Of a stretch of 9,271 nt of DNA, positions 1 to 6,769 are shown piece after piece. The stretch comes from CAZDKK01 sp964603725 (GTDB taxonomy: Bacteria > Eisenbacteria > RBG-16-71-46 > CAIMUX01 > WJJG01): positions 1 through 9,271 of the forward strand of contig CAZRWW010000138.1 in the NCBI GenBank assembly GCA_964603725.1, written 5' to 3'. The notes under the pieces are model-generated. The model had not been told where the DNA came from, ran no database searches, and saw only the letters and a list, made by a program, of their open reading frames with translations. Numbering within the stretch: position 1 is the first letter of the stretch; each line of letters starts with the position of its first letter. Made by a program: the position numbers and the translations under genes.

Positions 1-122
1 TTGGGCCACGTGTCGAGACCGCCGACGATCGCGGAATGGCGGGGCAGGTCGATCAGCGCGCCGGGGCCGTAGGTCGTGATCACCTGCCCCTGACGGATCT
101 GCCCGTGGGCCTTGCGGCTCAT
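1..122 (-). CDS. drmB: DISARM protein DrmB, N-terminal 40 residues (cut by window edge)
   Basis: This is the start of drmB, the DUF1998-family partner of the DrmA helicase in DISARM anti-phage systems; the two proteins are known to act as a complex on phage DNA. Only 40 codons are in the window and the gene runs off the left edge. The visible peptide begins MSRKAHGQIRQGQ and contains VITTYGPGALIDLP (residues 14-27), then HSAIVGGLDTWP (29-40). This combination is characteristic of DrmB N-termini. The ATG at 122-120 overlaps the drmA stop in an ATGA, and GGAGG (134-130) lies 7 nt upstream, so start and frame are firm and translation is probably coupled to drmA. The DUF1998 domain itself lies outside the window. 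The assignment rests on the N-terminal signature and on its position directly after drmA. Confidence 0.9.
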   Translation of the reverse strand, partial: MSRKAHGQIRQGQVITTYGPGALIDLPRHSAIVGGLDTWP

Positions 123-3100
123 TCGCCTTCCTCCACCTGCGCGCCGGTCAGCGTGATGAGGAACAGGTCCACCTCCGGTTCCACGTCGCGCAAGGAGCGA
201 TTGGCGCGGAACTTCCGATGATGCTCCGTCTCGAACTCCTCATCGAGCATCTCGCGCAGCAGGGGCTTGGGCTGCTTCAGCTCATACTTCTGATACTGCA
301 GGTCCACGCCGTCCTTGTGATAGTCGCCCATGACCTTGTGCCACGAATCGAGCAGATCGACCACGCGATTCTGCACGCTCCGCAGTCGCTCTTCGCGCTC
401 CTCCTCGCTCGCGAACGGCTGCCGGCGCACGCGATCGAGAAGAATGTCGAGCAGTCTGCGCTCGAGCCCGGCGCGGACCTCGGCGATGCGCTCCGCGCCC
501 TGCGGCGGCGTCAGCTCGGGCTCGAGGTGGCGCGCCAGTCCCACCAGCGCGCCGGCGAAGCCGCGGTCGAGGGCACGCGCGGAGAAGGGCGTCACGCTCC
601 CGACCTCGACCGCGCTGTAGAAGGTCTCGTGGTAGTGGCGGAAGCGCTCGTAGTGCGAGCGATCGCGGGGCTTGTGGATGTTCAGCAGCGTCACGACGAG
701 CCCGGGCTTGCCGTCGGTGCGGCCCACGCGGCTGGTCGCCTGGATGTACTCGGCGTGAGTCTTCGGCTGTCCGAGGACGACCATGAGCCCGAGGCGCGGG
801 ATGTCGAGACCGACCGAGATCATGTTGGTCGCGATCGCGCAGTCCACGCGCTGCTCGATCTTGTGGAAGGGGGCCTCGAGCCGCCGGCGCGCCTCGGCCA
901 CCTTGGCGGTCGAGACGCGCGAGGTCAGTTCGACGACTTCGGAGAAGGTCCGGCGGTCCTGGAAGAGACCGGGCTGCTCGCCGATGCGACGGCGATCGCC
1001 GTAGCTCTTGAGCGTGTTCTGTACTTGCTCCTCGAGAATGCGCCGCGCGCCGCCCAGCTCGCGCAGGGCGTTGAAGTAGCCGAGCACGGTCATGTAGGGA
1101 TCGGCGGGATTCTCGTGGTTCGCGTGGCCGCCGTGGTCGCGGTAGGCGCGCTCGGCGGCGCCCATCAGCGCTAGCCACGTCCGTCGCATGATCTCCTTGG
1201 GATTGCGCCCCTGGGCCGCGATCCCGAGATAGAGCCGCGCGGGCACCTCGGACGGCGGCACGGTCCGCGCGAAGAAGGAATCGCGCCGGTCGGGACCGGG
1301 CGGCGGGAAGATCTGCGTGACGCCGCGCGCGAAGAGCGCCTGGATCTGGTCCTGCGCGCGGCGCACGGTCGCGGTCGAGGCGACGATCTTCGGCCTGACC
1401 GCCCGCCCGCCGATCTCGCGCACGCACAGCGCCTCGATCGCGGCCTCGTAGAGACCCGCCATCGTGCCGAGCGGACCGGAGATCAGGTGCAGCTCGTCCT
1501 GGATGATGAGGTCGGGCGGCGGCAGCGGCGCGGCGAGACGCCGCCCGCGGCCGGACTCGGCGGCGCCGTAGAAGCCGTGGTCGTCGTGACGGTCCGCCCC
1601 CCCGAGCAGCACGCCGCACTTCCCCGCCCAGGGGAGCGACGCGAACTTGTCGACGGTTGCGATGAGGAAGGCGGGCAGACGCCGGTAGAGCGGCTCGTCG
1701 ATCGCCACGATCGGCAGCGGGCGGTCGCGCGTGAAGTCGCACTCGAAGTTCGTGCAGACGACCTTGAGCTCGCGCGGCCGATCGTCGTTCGGCATGAGGG
1801 CGAAGGAATCGGCCGTGAACCGCGCGCCGCACCAGGGGCAGTTCTCGAGCGGGATCGGCGAAGGCTTGTGGGTGGGATCGGCCTTGAACTGGCGCACCTT
1901 CGTCCGCGCCGAATCGGACCGCTTGTCGCCCTTCTCTCCCATGGTGTTGGGCGTCGCGGCCTTGCCGACCCACAGGCCAATCTCGAAGGGCCAGGTGCCG
2001 TAGCGCGCCGGGTTCTCCTCGCGCTCGAGCTCGAGCGCGCAGACGAGCCCGGCCGCGCGCGCGAGCTGATCGAGGGTCAGCAGACGCAGCGTGTAACGCA
2101 TGATCACGCTCACACCGGCGCCCGCGCGGCCCTCGTCGCCGGGATGCCGCAGCCGCCGGAGCACCATCGCGAACGCCGCCAGACCGAGGTAGGCCTCGGT
2201 CTTGCCGCCGCCGGTCGGGAAGAAGAGCAGATCCACCGTGTCGCGGTGAGGCGCGGACGGATCGGCCAGCCCGGGCAGGTTGAGCAGCAGGAAGGCGAGC
2301 TGGAACGCGCGCCAGCGGGGCGTCTCGATGTCGAGCCGCTTCTTCAGCGCGCGGGCGACGACGCGATTGGCGACGCGGAAGGCATCGAGCGCGTCCGCAT
2401 TGGCGGAGAGCGTCGCGATGCCGTCTTCGATTCGGGTGGCCGCAACGCCCGCTTGCCGCAGGAGCTCCTCGGCGGTCTCGCGGCGTTGCCCCGGCAGGGC
2501 GGTCGTCTCCGCGCGCCGGGCTTCGATCCACGCACGATAGGCGGCAACCAGAGGCGACAGGGCTGCCGAGACGGCCTCTCCGTCCTCCAACGCACCGAGC
2601 GCGTCCATCGAAAGCCTGACCCCGGGCATGTCCACCGTGGCGGTCTTCTCGACCTCGGCCTTGGGGATCCAGGCGGTGCGGATCACACGGCAGGCGCCGT
2701 CCACGATCTCCCAATCGGCCGAGACGCCGTGGCCCGTCGCGTACTCCGGCGTGTCGGCGTAGTGAAGGTCGGTCACCAACTCGTCCCACTCGCCCGCCTG
2801 CGTTCCCCGCAGATCCGGACGCGGCACCAGAGGCTGCTCGCTCCGCACCTCGATCTCGGCCTGGAAGATGCAGCCGAGGTCGGGATGGTCGGGGTTCGGC
2901 GCCCGGTGGTTGACGAGGAACACCGAGACCGAGCGCGTCCCCTCCGCGATGTGCCCGGCCAGTTCTACGGCGACGATCGGCCGCTCGACGACATGCAGCT
3001 CGAGGCCGCCGGACTCGGGCACCGCGTGGGGCGCGCCCTCGGTCGCGCCGGTGAGCTCGAGCGCGATCGTTTCTTCGCGCGCCGTGCGTTGCCAGACGGG

Positions 3101-3529
3101 CACCGGCTTGCTGTCGGAGCCTTCGACTTCGCCCGGGTGGTAGTCGCCCCACCGCACGGTCACCGCCAGCGAGCGGCTCTCCTTCGGGACGAGGAAGCTC
3201 AGGCCCATGGAGGAGGGGAAGAAGCCCTTCTTGGCGGCCTTGCGCTCCTCGGTGGATTCCTCGGCGAGGCCGGAGGTTTCGGGGATCTCGTTGCTGAGGT
3301 CGTCGTCCTCGTCCTGGTCGGCGCGCTTCTCGGGCCGCGTGTCGGAGGGGATGAGGAAACCGGTGAGATACCAGTTGAGCGGGCGCTCCCAGCCGGGCAG
3401 CGCCTCCGCGGCGAGGGGGTGGCCGGCGCCGGGGCCGACGAGAGAGAGGCGGAGGGCGGCGACGAGGCGGTCGCGGACTTCGCGGGGGGTGGCGGAGGGG
3501 AGGTGCGGGTCCGCTGGGGGTGGGGTCAC
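119..3529 (-). CDS. drmA: DISARM helicase DrmA (SF2 helicase, 1136 aa)
   Basis: DrmA is the superfamily 2 helicase-like core of DISARM, a cytoplasmic anti-phage system, where it works with DrmB. The N-terminus has the family motif LVGPGAGHPL (residues 30-39) followed by NWYLTGFLIPSDT (52-64). Residues 1-400 form the DrmA-specific region. Helicase motifs follow in order: Walker A PTGGGKT (438-444), a DELH box at 678-681, STAT (718-721), and motif V/VI with TNMISVGLDIP (901-911) and QATSRVGR (930-937). Four cysteines, CPWC (564-567) and C592/C597, look like a zinc-binding insertion between motifs I and II. The length is normal for the family and no frameshift is seen. The start is GTG at 3529-3527, with GGAGAGG (3544-3538) 8 nt upstream. 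The stop overlaps the drmB start. The 64-bp gap to the upstream ATPase gene shows no clear promoter, so read-through from that gene is likely. A methyltransferase, drmD or drmE is not next to it. Confidence 0.95.
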   Translation of the reverse strand: MTPPPADPHLPSATPREVRDRLVAALRLSLVGPGAGHPLAAEALPGWERPLNWYLTGFLIPSDTRPEKRADQDEDDDLSNEIPETSGLAEESTEERKAAKKGFFPSSMGLSFLVPKESRSLAVTVRWGDYHPGEVEGSDSKPVPVWQRTAREETIALELTGATEGAPHAVPESGGLELHVVERPIVAVELAGHIAEGTRSVSVFLVNHRAPNPDHPDLGCIFQAEIEVRSEQPLVPRPDLRGTQAGEWDELVTDLHYADTPEYATGHGVSADWEIVDGACRVIRTAWIPKAEVEKTATVDMPGVRLSMDALGALEDGEAVSAALSPLVAAYRAWIEARRAETTALPGQRRETAEELLRQAGVAATRIEDGIATLSANADALDAFRVANRVVARALKKRLDIETPRWRAFQLAFLLLNLPGLADPSAPHRDTVDLLFFPTGGGKTEAYLGLAAFAMVLRRLRHPGDEGRAGAGVSVIMRYTLRLLTLDQLARAAGLVCALELEREENPARYGTWPFEIGLWVGKAATPNTMGEKGDKRSDSARTKVRQFKADPTHKPSPIPLENCPWCGARFTADSFALMPNDDRPRELKVVCTNFECDFTRDRPLPIVAIDEPLYRRLPAFLIATVDKFASLPWAGKCGVLLGGADRHDDHGFYGAAESGRGRRLAAPLPPPDLIIQDELHLISGPLGTMAGLYEAAIEALCVREIGGRAVRPKIVASTATVRRAQDQIQALFARGVTQIFPPPGPDRRDSFFARTVPPSEVPARLYLGIAAQGRNPKEIMRRTWLALMGAAERAYRDHGGHANHENPADPYMTVLGYFNALRELGGARRILEEQVQNTLKSYGDRRRIGEQPGLFQDRRTFSEVVELTSRVSTAKVAEARRRLEAPFHKIEQRVDCAIATNMISVGLDIPRLGLMVVLGQPKTHAEYIQATSRVGRTDGKPGLVVTLLNIHKPRDRSHYERFRHYHETFYSAVEVGSVTPFSARALDRGFAGALVGLARHLEPELTPPQGAERIAEVRAGLERRLLDILLDRVRRQPFASEEEREERLRSVQNRVVDLLDSWHKVMGDYHKDGVDLQYQKYELKQPKPLLREMLDEEFETEHHRKFRANRSLRDVEPEVDLFLITLTGAQVEEGE

Positions 3530-3537
3530 GGGTGGGT

Positions 3538-3544
3538 CCTCTCC
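3538..3544 (-). promoter_or_regulatory. Shine-Dalgarno site of drmA
   Basis: GGAGAGG, part of a longer GAGGAGAGG purine run, ends 8 nt before the GTG codon at 3529. It supports GTG as the true drmA start rather than an upstream codon. The rest of the 64-bp gap to the ATPase gene shows no convincing -35/-10 pair and no terminator. Confidence 0.7.
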
Positions 3545-3593
3545 TCATTCGCGTGGCCACTGATCCGCCAACTCACCCTCGAAACGCGCGCAA

Positions 3594-4784
3594 TCATGCA
3601 CGCCAGTCATTCCCGGGCATGATCCGACGCATGAAATCATCGAACAGGGGCACTGTAAAAGCAGTGTCGCCATGACTTGGACTCCAGATCATGCCCTTCT
3701 GGATGAGATTGCTCCGCATCGGAGCAACGGACTGCACGTCACGTTGCAGAATCCCCGCAATGTCGCCGGAGCGGTGGGGCCCCGGACCCAACTCCGCCAT
3801 GGCTCGAAGATAGAGCCGCTCGGCTGGGGTAAGCCGGTCGAAGCGGATCCGGAAGAAGCCTTCGTCCAGCGCAGCAATCGCCGTTTGTGACGCGGCCTCC
3901 ACGTCCTCAAGTGTGATTGGCGACTGGGTCGCCGTATCCCAGCAGTGCTTACCCCATTCCTGAAGGAAGTACGGGTATCCTTGGGTCTCTCTCACGATCC
4001 TGTCGAGTGCATCTGATTCGAACTCGACGCCTTCTCTCCGAGCGGGGTTCGCCAGCGCCGTCTTGGCGTCCTCGGCTGTCAGCGGGCCGATGGTTGCCAC
4101 GGAGAACAGTCGCTCTGCGTAAGACTTCGCGCTTCCCATTCGACCCGGGAGCTGGGGCAATCCAGCACCAAGCAGCACAACCGGAAGTTGGCGTTGGCTT
4201 GCGCGGTGCAAGGCTGTGATCAGGGCCGCGAGTTCCGGCTCAGCGACGTACTGCATCTCGTCCACGAAGAGCGTCAAGACCGTCTCGGCCCGACTCGACG
4301 CCTCGCCCACGACTTCAAGAAGCGCTTGGAGATCTTGCTCAAGATCACCGTTGTCGGCGAGACCAGGCTCCGGTTCCAGATCGAGCCCGACTTCGATGTC
4401 GTTGTACTTGATCTTCAGGGCAGTGACGAAACCGGCCAGGCCGCGAAGTGCTCTGCGAGCGAAGTCACGCGCCTGCTCGTTGCGGGACAGCCGCAGCAGC
4501 GCTTGACGGAGCTGCGGCGCCAGCATTGCCGGCAATGACCGCGATTCAGGCGCCTCCACCCGCATCGTCTGGATCCCGGCGGCCTCTGCTTCAAGCCGCA
4601 TGCGCTCAAGCAGCACCGTTTTTCCGACGCCGCGTAATCCGACCAGAAGGTAGCTTTTGGCTGGGCGATGGATGCGGATCCGCGCCAGGGCGATCCGGAC
4701 CTGCTCGCGCAACTCGTCTCGGCCTGCGAGTTCGGGTGGCGGGGTGCCTGCACCCGGCGCATATGGGTTCCTGATTGGATCCAT
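3594..4784 (-). CDS. AAA/Orc1-like ATP-binding protein with C-terminal winged-helix-like region (396 aa)
   Basis: This is a P-loop ATPase of the bacterial stand-alone 'ATP-binding protein' type that resembles archaeal Orc1/Cdc6-like AAA ATPases. From ATG 4784 the protein begins MDPIRNPYAPGAGTPPPELA. It has Walker A GLRGVGKT (49-56), Walker B TLFVDEMQ (171-178), a sensor-1-like segment VVLLGAGLPQ (202-211) and, after about residue 315, a region that fits a winged helix (LTPAERLYLRAMAEL, then SGDIAGILQRD). The frame continues upstream to a TTG at 4826. That codon lies inside a strong promoter, so ATG 4784 is preferred. There is no Shine-Dalgarno before it, and the predicted transcript starts at or next to the ATG, which suggests a leaderless mRNA. 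drmA follows 64 bp downstream on the same strand. The cellular role is unknown. Regulatory, DNA-loading or defence-accessory roles are all possible. The fold is clear, the function is not. Confidence 0.88.
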   Translation of the reverse strand: MDPIRNPYAPGAGTPPPELAGRDELREQVRIALARIRIHRPAKSYLLVGLRGVGKTVLLERMRLEAEAAGIQTMRVEAPESRSLPAMLAPQLRQALLRLSRNEQARDFARRALRGLAGFVTALKIKYNDIEVGLDLEPEPGLADNGDLEQDLQALLEVVGEASSRAETVLTLFVDEMQYVAEPELAALITALHRASQRQLPVVLLGAGLPQLPGRMGSAKSYAERLFSVATIGPLTAEDAKTALANPARREGVEFESDALDRIVRETQGYPYFLQEWGKHCWDTATQSPITLEDVEAASQTAIAALDEGFFRIRFDRLTPAERLYLRAMAELGPGPHRSGDIAGILQRDVQSVAPMRSNLIQKGMIWSPSHGDTAFTVPLFDDFMRRIMPGNDWRA

Positions 4785-4791
4785 CGCAGAG

Positions 4792-4820
4792 AATCTACCG
4801 ATCTTATGGGGTTTAGTCAA
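4792..4820 (-). promoter_or_regulatory. Sigma-70-like promoter of the ATPase gene (leaderless arrangement)
   Basis: On the minus strand TTGACT (4820-4815, 5 of 6 to the -35 consensus) is followed after exactly 17 nt by TAGATT (4797-4792, 4 of 6 to the -10 consensus). Only 7 nt separate the -10 box from ATG 4784, so the predicted transcription start falls at or within a base or two of the start codon. The stretch is noticeably more AT-rich than its surroundings. It could serve the ATPase gene and, by read-through, drmA and drmB. Confidence 0.6.
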
Positions 4821-4905
4821 GAACAATAACTTCCATAAACTACCTCAAGTTGCGCCGGGTGTTCGGCTCCGGCGACGTCCGGTCGATGGGACTTTGGCTC
4901 TGATC

Positions 4906-4998
4906 CGTACGCAGGAAGGTGTGCAGCAGGGCCGTGAAGAGCGGGCGATCGACGGCCAGCCGGAAGCGAAGGGGCCAGCAGTCGAGATAACGTCGGAA
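4906..4998 (-). pseudogene. Possible remnant of an IS91-family transposase
   Basis: Between the DUF1016 stop and the ATPase promoter, one frame of the minus strand reads FRRYLDCWPLRFRLAVDRP followed by LFTALLHTFLRT. This resembles the conserved IS91-transposase segment of the form PLRxRLAxDRxLxxxLLxxFxR. Only about 30 residues are recognisable. Upstream the frame merges into a shadow of the DUF1016 gene, and downstream it degenerates to a stop at 4842-4840. There is no intact transposase, so it can only be debris from an old insertion. The match is from memory of the family and was not aligned. Confidence 0.35.
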
Positions 4999-5012
4999 CT
5001 GCGGCGGTCCGA

Positions 5013-6140
5013 TTACGTGTCTTCGGACAACTCTGCTGCCAGCAGCTCCGGACTCGGTAGCCTCCTCCGGACCTCCTCGGGCAGCGTCTGGTACGTCGCG
5101 ATCCCCATCGGACGCGTGACGTCCTGCAGGGTGTACTCCGCCACGAGACGATTTCGCTCGCGGCATAGGATCAGGCCGATCGATGGGGCGTCCTGCGCAT
5201 GACGCATCTGATGGTCCACCGCGGTGAGGTAGAAGCCCATCTTGCCGACATACTCGGGCTTGAACTTGCCGGTCTTCAGGTCGATCAGGACGAAGCGGCG
5301 CAGCTCGAGATGGTAGAAGAGCAGGTCGATGTAGAAGTCTTCGCCACCAACCTCGAGGCGATACTGACTGCCAACGAAGGCGAAGCCGCGGCCGAGCTCG
5401 AGGAGCAGATGCTGGAGGCGCGAGATGAGGCTGGCCTCCAGCTTGCGCTCGGCCATGTGGTCGGCGACGCCGAGGAACTCGAAGGCGTAGGGGTCCTTGA
5501 GAAGACGTTTGGCGAGGTCGGAGTCGGGGGGAGGAAGGGTAGCCTCGAAGTTGGTAATGGCCTGGCCTTGGCGGTGGTAGAGATCGGAGTCGATCTGGTG
5601 GGTGAGGACGGAGACCGACCAGCCGTGATCCAGAGTCCTGGCGGCGTACCATCTGCGCTCGTCGAGATCGCCCAACCTTTCCAGCAGCAAGACATTATGC
5701 GTCCACGGTACTTCTGCCATTGGCGATGGCAGAAAGTCCCCAGCTTCGGACGCTGTTGCTGGCGCAGCATGCGGGGCCTGTCCCTCCCCGGGAGAGCCGG
5801 CAAGGCGCCGGTGCTTGCCTGAGTAGGCAAGGTAGAACGATCGCATTCGCCAGATGTTCCTGGCGGAGAAGCCCCTGAGGGCGGGGAATGCTAGATGCAG
5901 ATCGACGGAGAGCCGTTCGATCACCGCCGATCCCCACTCCTCCCGCCGCTGGCGCTCGACGATCGCTCCCCCGATCTCCCAGTAGAGCCGGATCAGCTCC
6001 GCGTTGACGGACAGCGCCGCCCGCGTGCGGGCCTGACGGATCCGGGTCTTGATGTCCGCCAAGAGCTGGGGGTATGTCGCCGGCAACAGAGACGCGTCCA
6101 TGGCGCTCTCCTCCGGGTTGCCCAGAGCGTCGTCGGTCAT
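5013..6140 (-). CDS. DUF1016 (YhcG-type) PDDEXK nuclease (375 aa)
   Basis: This protein belongs to the DUF1016/YhcG family: an N-terminal helical DUF1016_N domain and a C-terminal PD-(D/E)XK nuclease domain, often found in defence islands and near restriction systems. The N-domain is visible as QLLADIKTRIRQARTRAALS (25-44), LIRLYWEIGGAI (49-60) and FSARNIWRMRSFYLAY (91-106). The nuclease core has FYIDLLFYH (269-277) with putative metal ligand D272, then LIDLKTGKFKPEYVGKMGFY (285-304) giving D287-x-K289, so the catalytic set looks intact. A linker at about 107-142 is longer and lower in complexity than in the short family members. The start is the ATG at 6140-6138, with GAGGA (6153-6149) 8 nt upstream. 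In-frame ATGs at 6206 and 6173 lack such a site. The substrate is not predictable. A short near-copy of its N-terminal coding region lies at 6582-6615. Confidence 0.93.
   Translation of the reverse strand: MTDDALGNPEESAMDASLLPATYPQLLADIKTRIRQARTRAALSVNAELIRLYWEIGGAIVERQRREEWGSAVIERLSVDLHLAFPALRGFSARNIWRMRSFYLAYSGKHRRLAGSPGEGQAPHAAPATASEAGDFLPSPMAEVPWTHNVLLLERLGDLDERRWYAARTLDHGWSVSVLTHQIDSDLYHRQGQAITNFEATLPPPDSDLAKRLLKDPYAFEFLGVADHMAERKLEASLISRLQHLLLELGRGFAFVGSQYRLEVGGEDFYIDLLFYHLELRRFVLIDLKTGKFKPEYVGKMGFYLTAVDHQMRHAQDAPSIGLILCRERNRLVAEYTLQDVTRPMGIATYQTLPEEVRRRLPSPELLAAELSEDT
5712..5734. repeat. Perfect 9-bp inverted repeat inside the DUF1016 gene
   Basis: TTCTGCCAT and ATGGCAGAA flank a 5-bp TGGCG spacer, a perfect hairpin. 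It lies in codons about 136-143, at the end of the variable linker between the DUF1016_N domain and the nuclease part. It keeps the frame open. It may be chance, an RNA hairpin, or the trace of a small insertion that lengthened the linker. Confidence 0.5.
6026..6060. repeat. Direct repeat copy A (inside the DUF1016 gene)
   Basis: Bases 6026-6059 match 6582-6615 in the same orientation with 32 of 34 positions identical. Here they encode ADIKTRIRQAR of the intact DUF1016 N-terminal domain. See copy B for the decayed partner. Confidence 0.75.
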
Positions 6141-6148
6141 GTCGTGCT

Positions 6149-6153
6149 TCCTC
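6149..6153 (-). promoter_or_regulatory. Shine-Dalgarno site that fixes the DUF1016 start
   Basis: GAGGA lies 8 nt before ATG 6140-6138. The longer frame beginning at 6206 has no comparable site, so the shorter 375-aa product is preferred. Confidence 0.6.
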
Positions 6154-6240
6154 GCGTGAGCGGCCTGGCCCATGGCTGTGGGGATGTCGGGTACCGCACT
6201 TCCCACCAGCGTCGAGCTAGCGAACTGCGTGCCAAGCTTC

Positions 6241-6518
6241 CAGCGTCGGCACCAGCAGCACGTTGGAAGAACCGGTCAGGATGAACCGGCCCGCTCAGGA
6301 AGGTCGGCCACGAACCCGACCGGGTCGGATCGCGCGGCGGCAATCTTCACATCGTCATCGAAGGTGAAGTAGGCGTAGCCGCGCGGATCGCCCGCCATGC
6401 AGGTGAGCGTGGTCTTGCCGCACTGCCGGGGCCCGTGGATGAGAACCACGGGGGTGTCGGACAGGGCCTCAACCAGCCCGGCCTCGACGAAGCGAGGATG
6501 CAACTTGCCAGTGTCCAT
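6241..6518 (-). pseudogene. Decayed AAA_14/DUF4143-type ATPase with internal deletion
   Basis: The first part (6518 to about 6291) encodes a normal N-terminus for the DUF4143-associated AAA_14 ATPases: MDTGKLHPRFVEAGLVEAL, Walker A HGPRQCGKTTL, then YAYFTFDDD and DPVGFVADLPER. At about 6290-6293 that frame runs into TGA (6278-6276). The next recognisable family segment, GRFILTGSSNVLLVPTL, continues immediately but in another frame (6291-6241). Family members normally have roughly 25-30 residues, including a Walker B LDEVQR, between these two motifs. The simplest reading is a deletion of that stretch with a frameshift. After VPTL the similarity stops, so a second break removed the rest of the ATPase and all of DUF4143. 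A typical member is about 380-420 aa, so no functional protein can be made. Confidence 0.8.
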
Positions 6519-6581
6519 GGCGTTCGATCGCAAGTTCGAGGCCGGCTAATTGCAGGGTTGGGATCCGGCTGATTGAAAGGC

Positions 6582-6615
6582 TGCGGGCCTGAGGGATCCG
6601 GGTCTTGATATCCGC
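6582..6615 (-). pseudogene. DUF1016 gene scrap (direct repeat copy B)
   Basis: This 34-base block is 32/34 identical to 6026-6059 in the intact DUF1016 gene and would encode ADIKTRIPQAR. Flanking sequence on both sides does not continue the family. It is either a duplicated piece of the neighbouring gene or the last trace of a second DUF1016 gene. Copies A and B lie 556 bp apart in direct orientation and enclose the broken AAA_14 ATPase. Confidence 0.65.
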
Positions 6616-6769
6616 AAGGCAAGGAGCTCCGCTGCTCAGCCCATCTGATCGTCGCCAGGAAGCCGAAGGGCCATCCGACGATGTTGGCATGTCGCAGGGG
6701 CTCATTGTCGGGATCCATCTCCAGCCCGCATTCCCGGACGTGCTTCGACATCAGAGCGGACATGTGCAC

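Larger units (their letters stand above)
6141..6769. other. Gene graveyard between the DUF1016 gene and the 167-aa gene
   Basis: This stretch of about 630 bases contains no intact gene. From right to left on the minus strand it holds an unassigned peptide-like fragment (about 6670-6745), a short near-copy of the DUF1016 N-terminus (6582-6615), a broken AAA_14/DUF4143-type ATPase (6518-6241), and about 75 bases of unremarkable leader before the DUF1016 Shine-Dalgarno. Several different gene scraps butted together indicate repeated deletions at this spot. Confidence 0.7.

Noticed and set aside
218..1174. Plus-strand open frame of 318 codons opposite the drmA C-terminal part
   Set aside because: It is a shadow of drmA. 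The product is Leu/Ala/Arg/Glu-biased with no recognisable motif and no ribosome-binding site of note.
282..3560. Second minus-strand frame of 1092 codons overlapping drmA
   Set aside because: The product is dominated by Arg, Ala and Pro, typical of an out-of-frame reading of a GC-rich gene. All helicase motifs are in the drmA frame.
1487..3622. Long plus-strand open frame of 711 codons opposite drmA
   Set aside because: It lies antisense to the clear helicase motifs of drmA. Long antisense frames are expected in GC-rich genes, and its product is low-complexity Arg/Gly/Glu/Val with no domain.
4840..5652. Minus-strand frame of 270 codons overlapping the DUF1016 gene
   Set aside because: Most of it is an out-of-frame shadow of the DUF1016 gene. 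Only its last part, beyond the DUF1016 stop, resembles protein and is reported as the possible IS91 scrap.
5013..6140. Idea that the DUF1016 nuclease is part of the DISARM operon
   Set aside because: The 228-bp gap with a transposase-like scrap and a separate ATPase promoter argues for independent units. DUF1016 genes commonly stand alone in defence islands.
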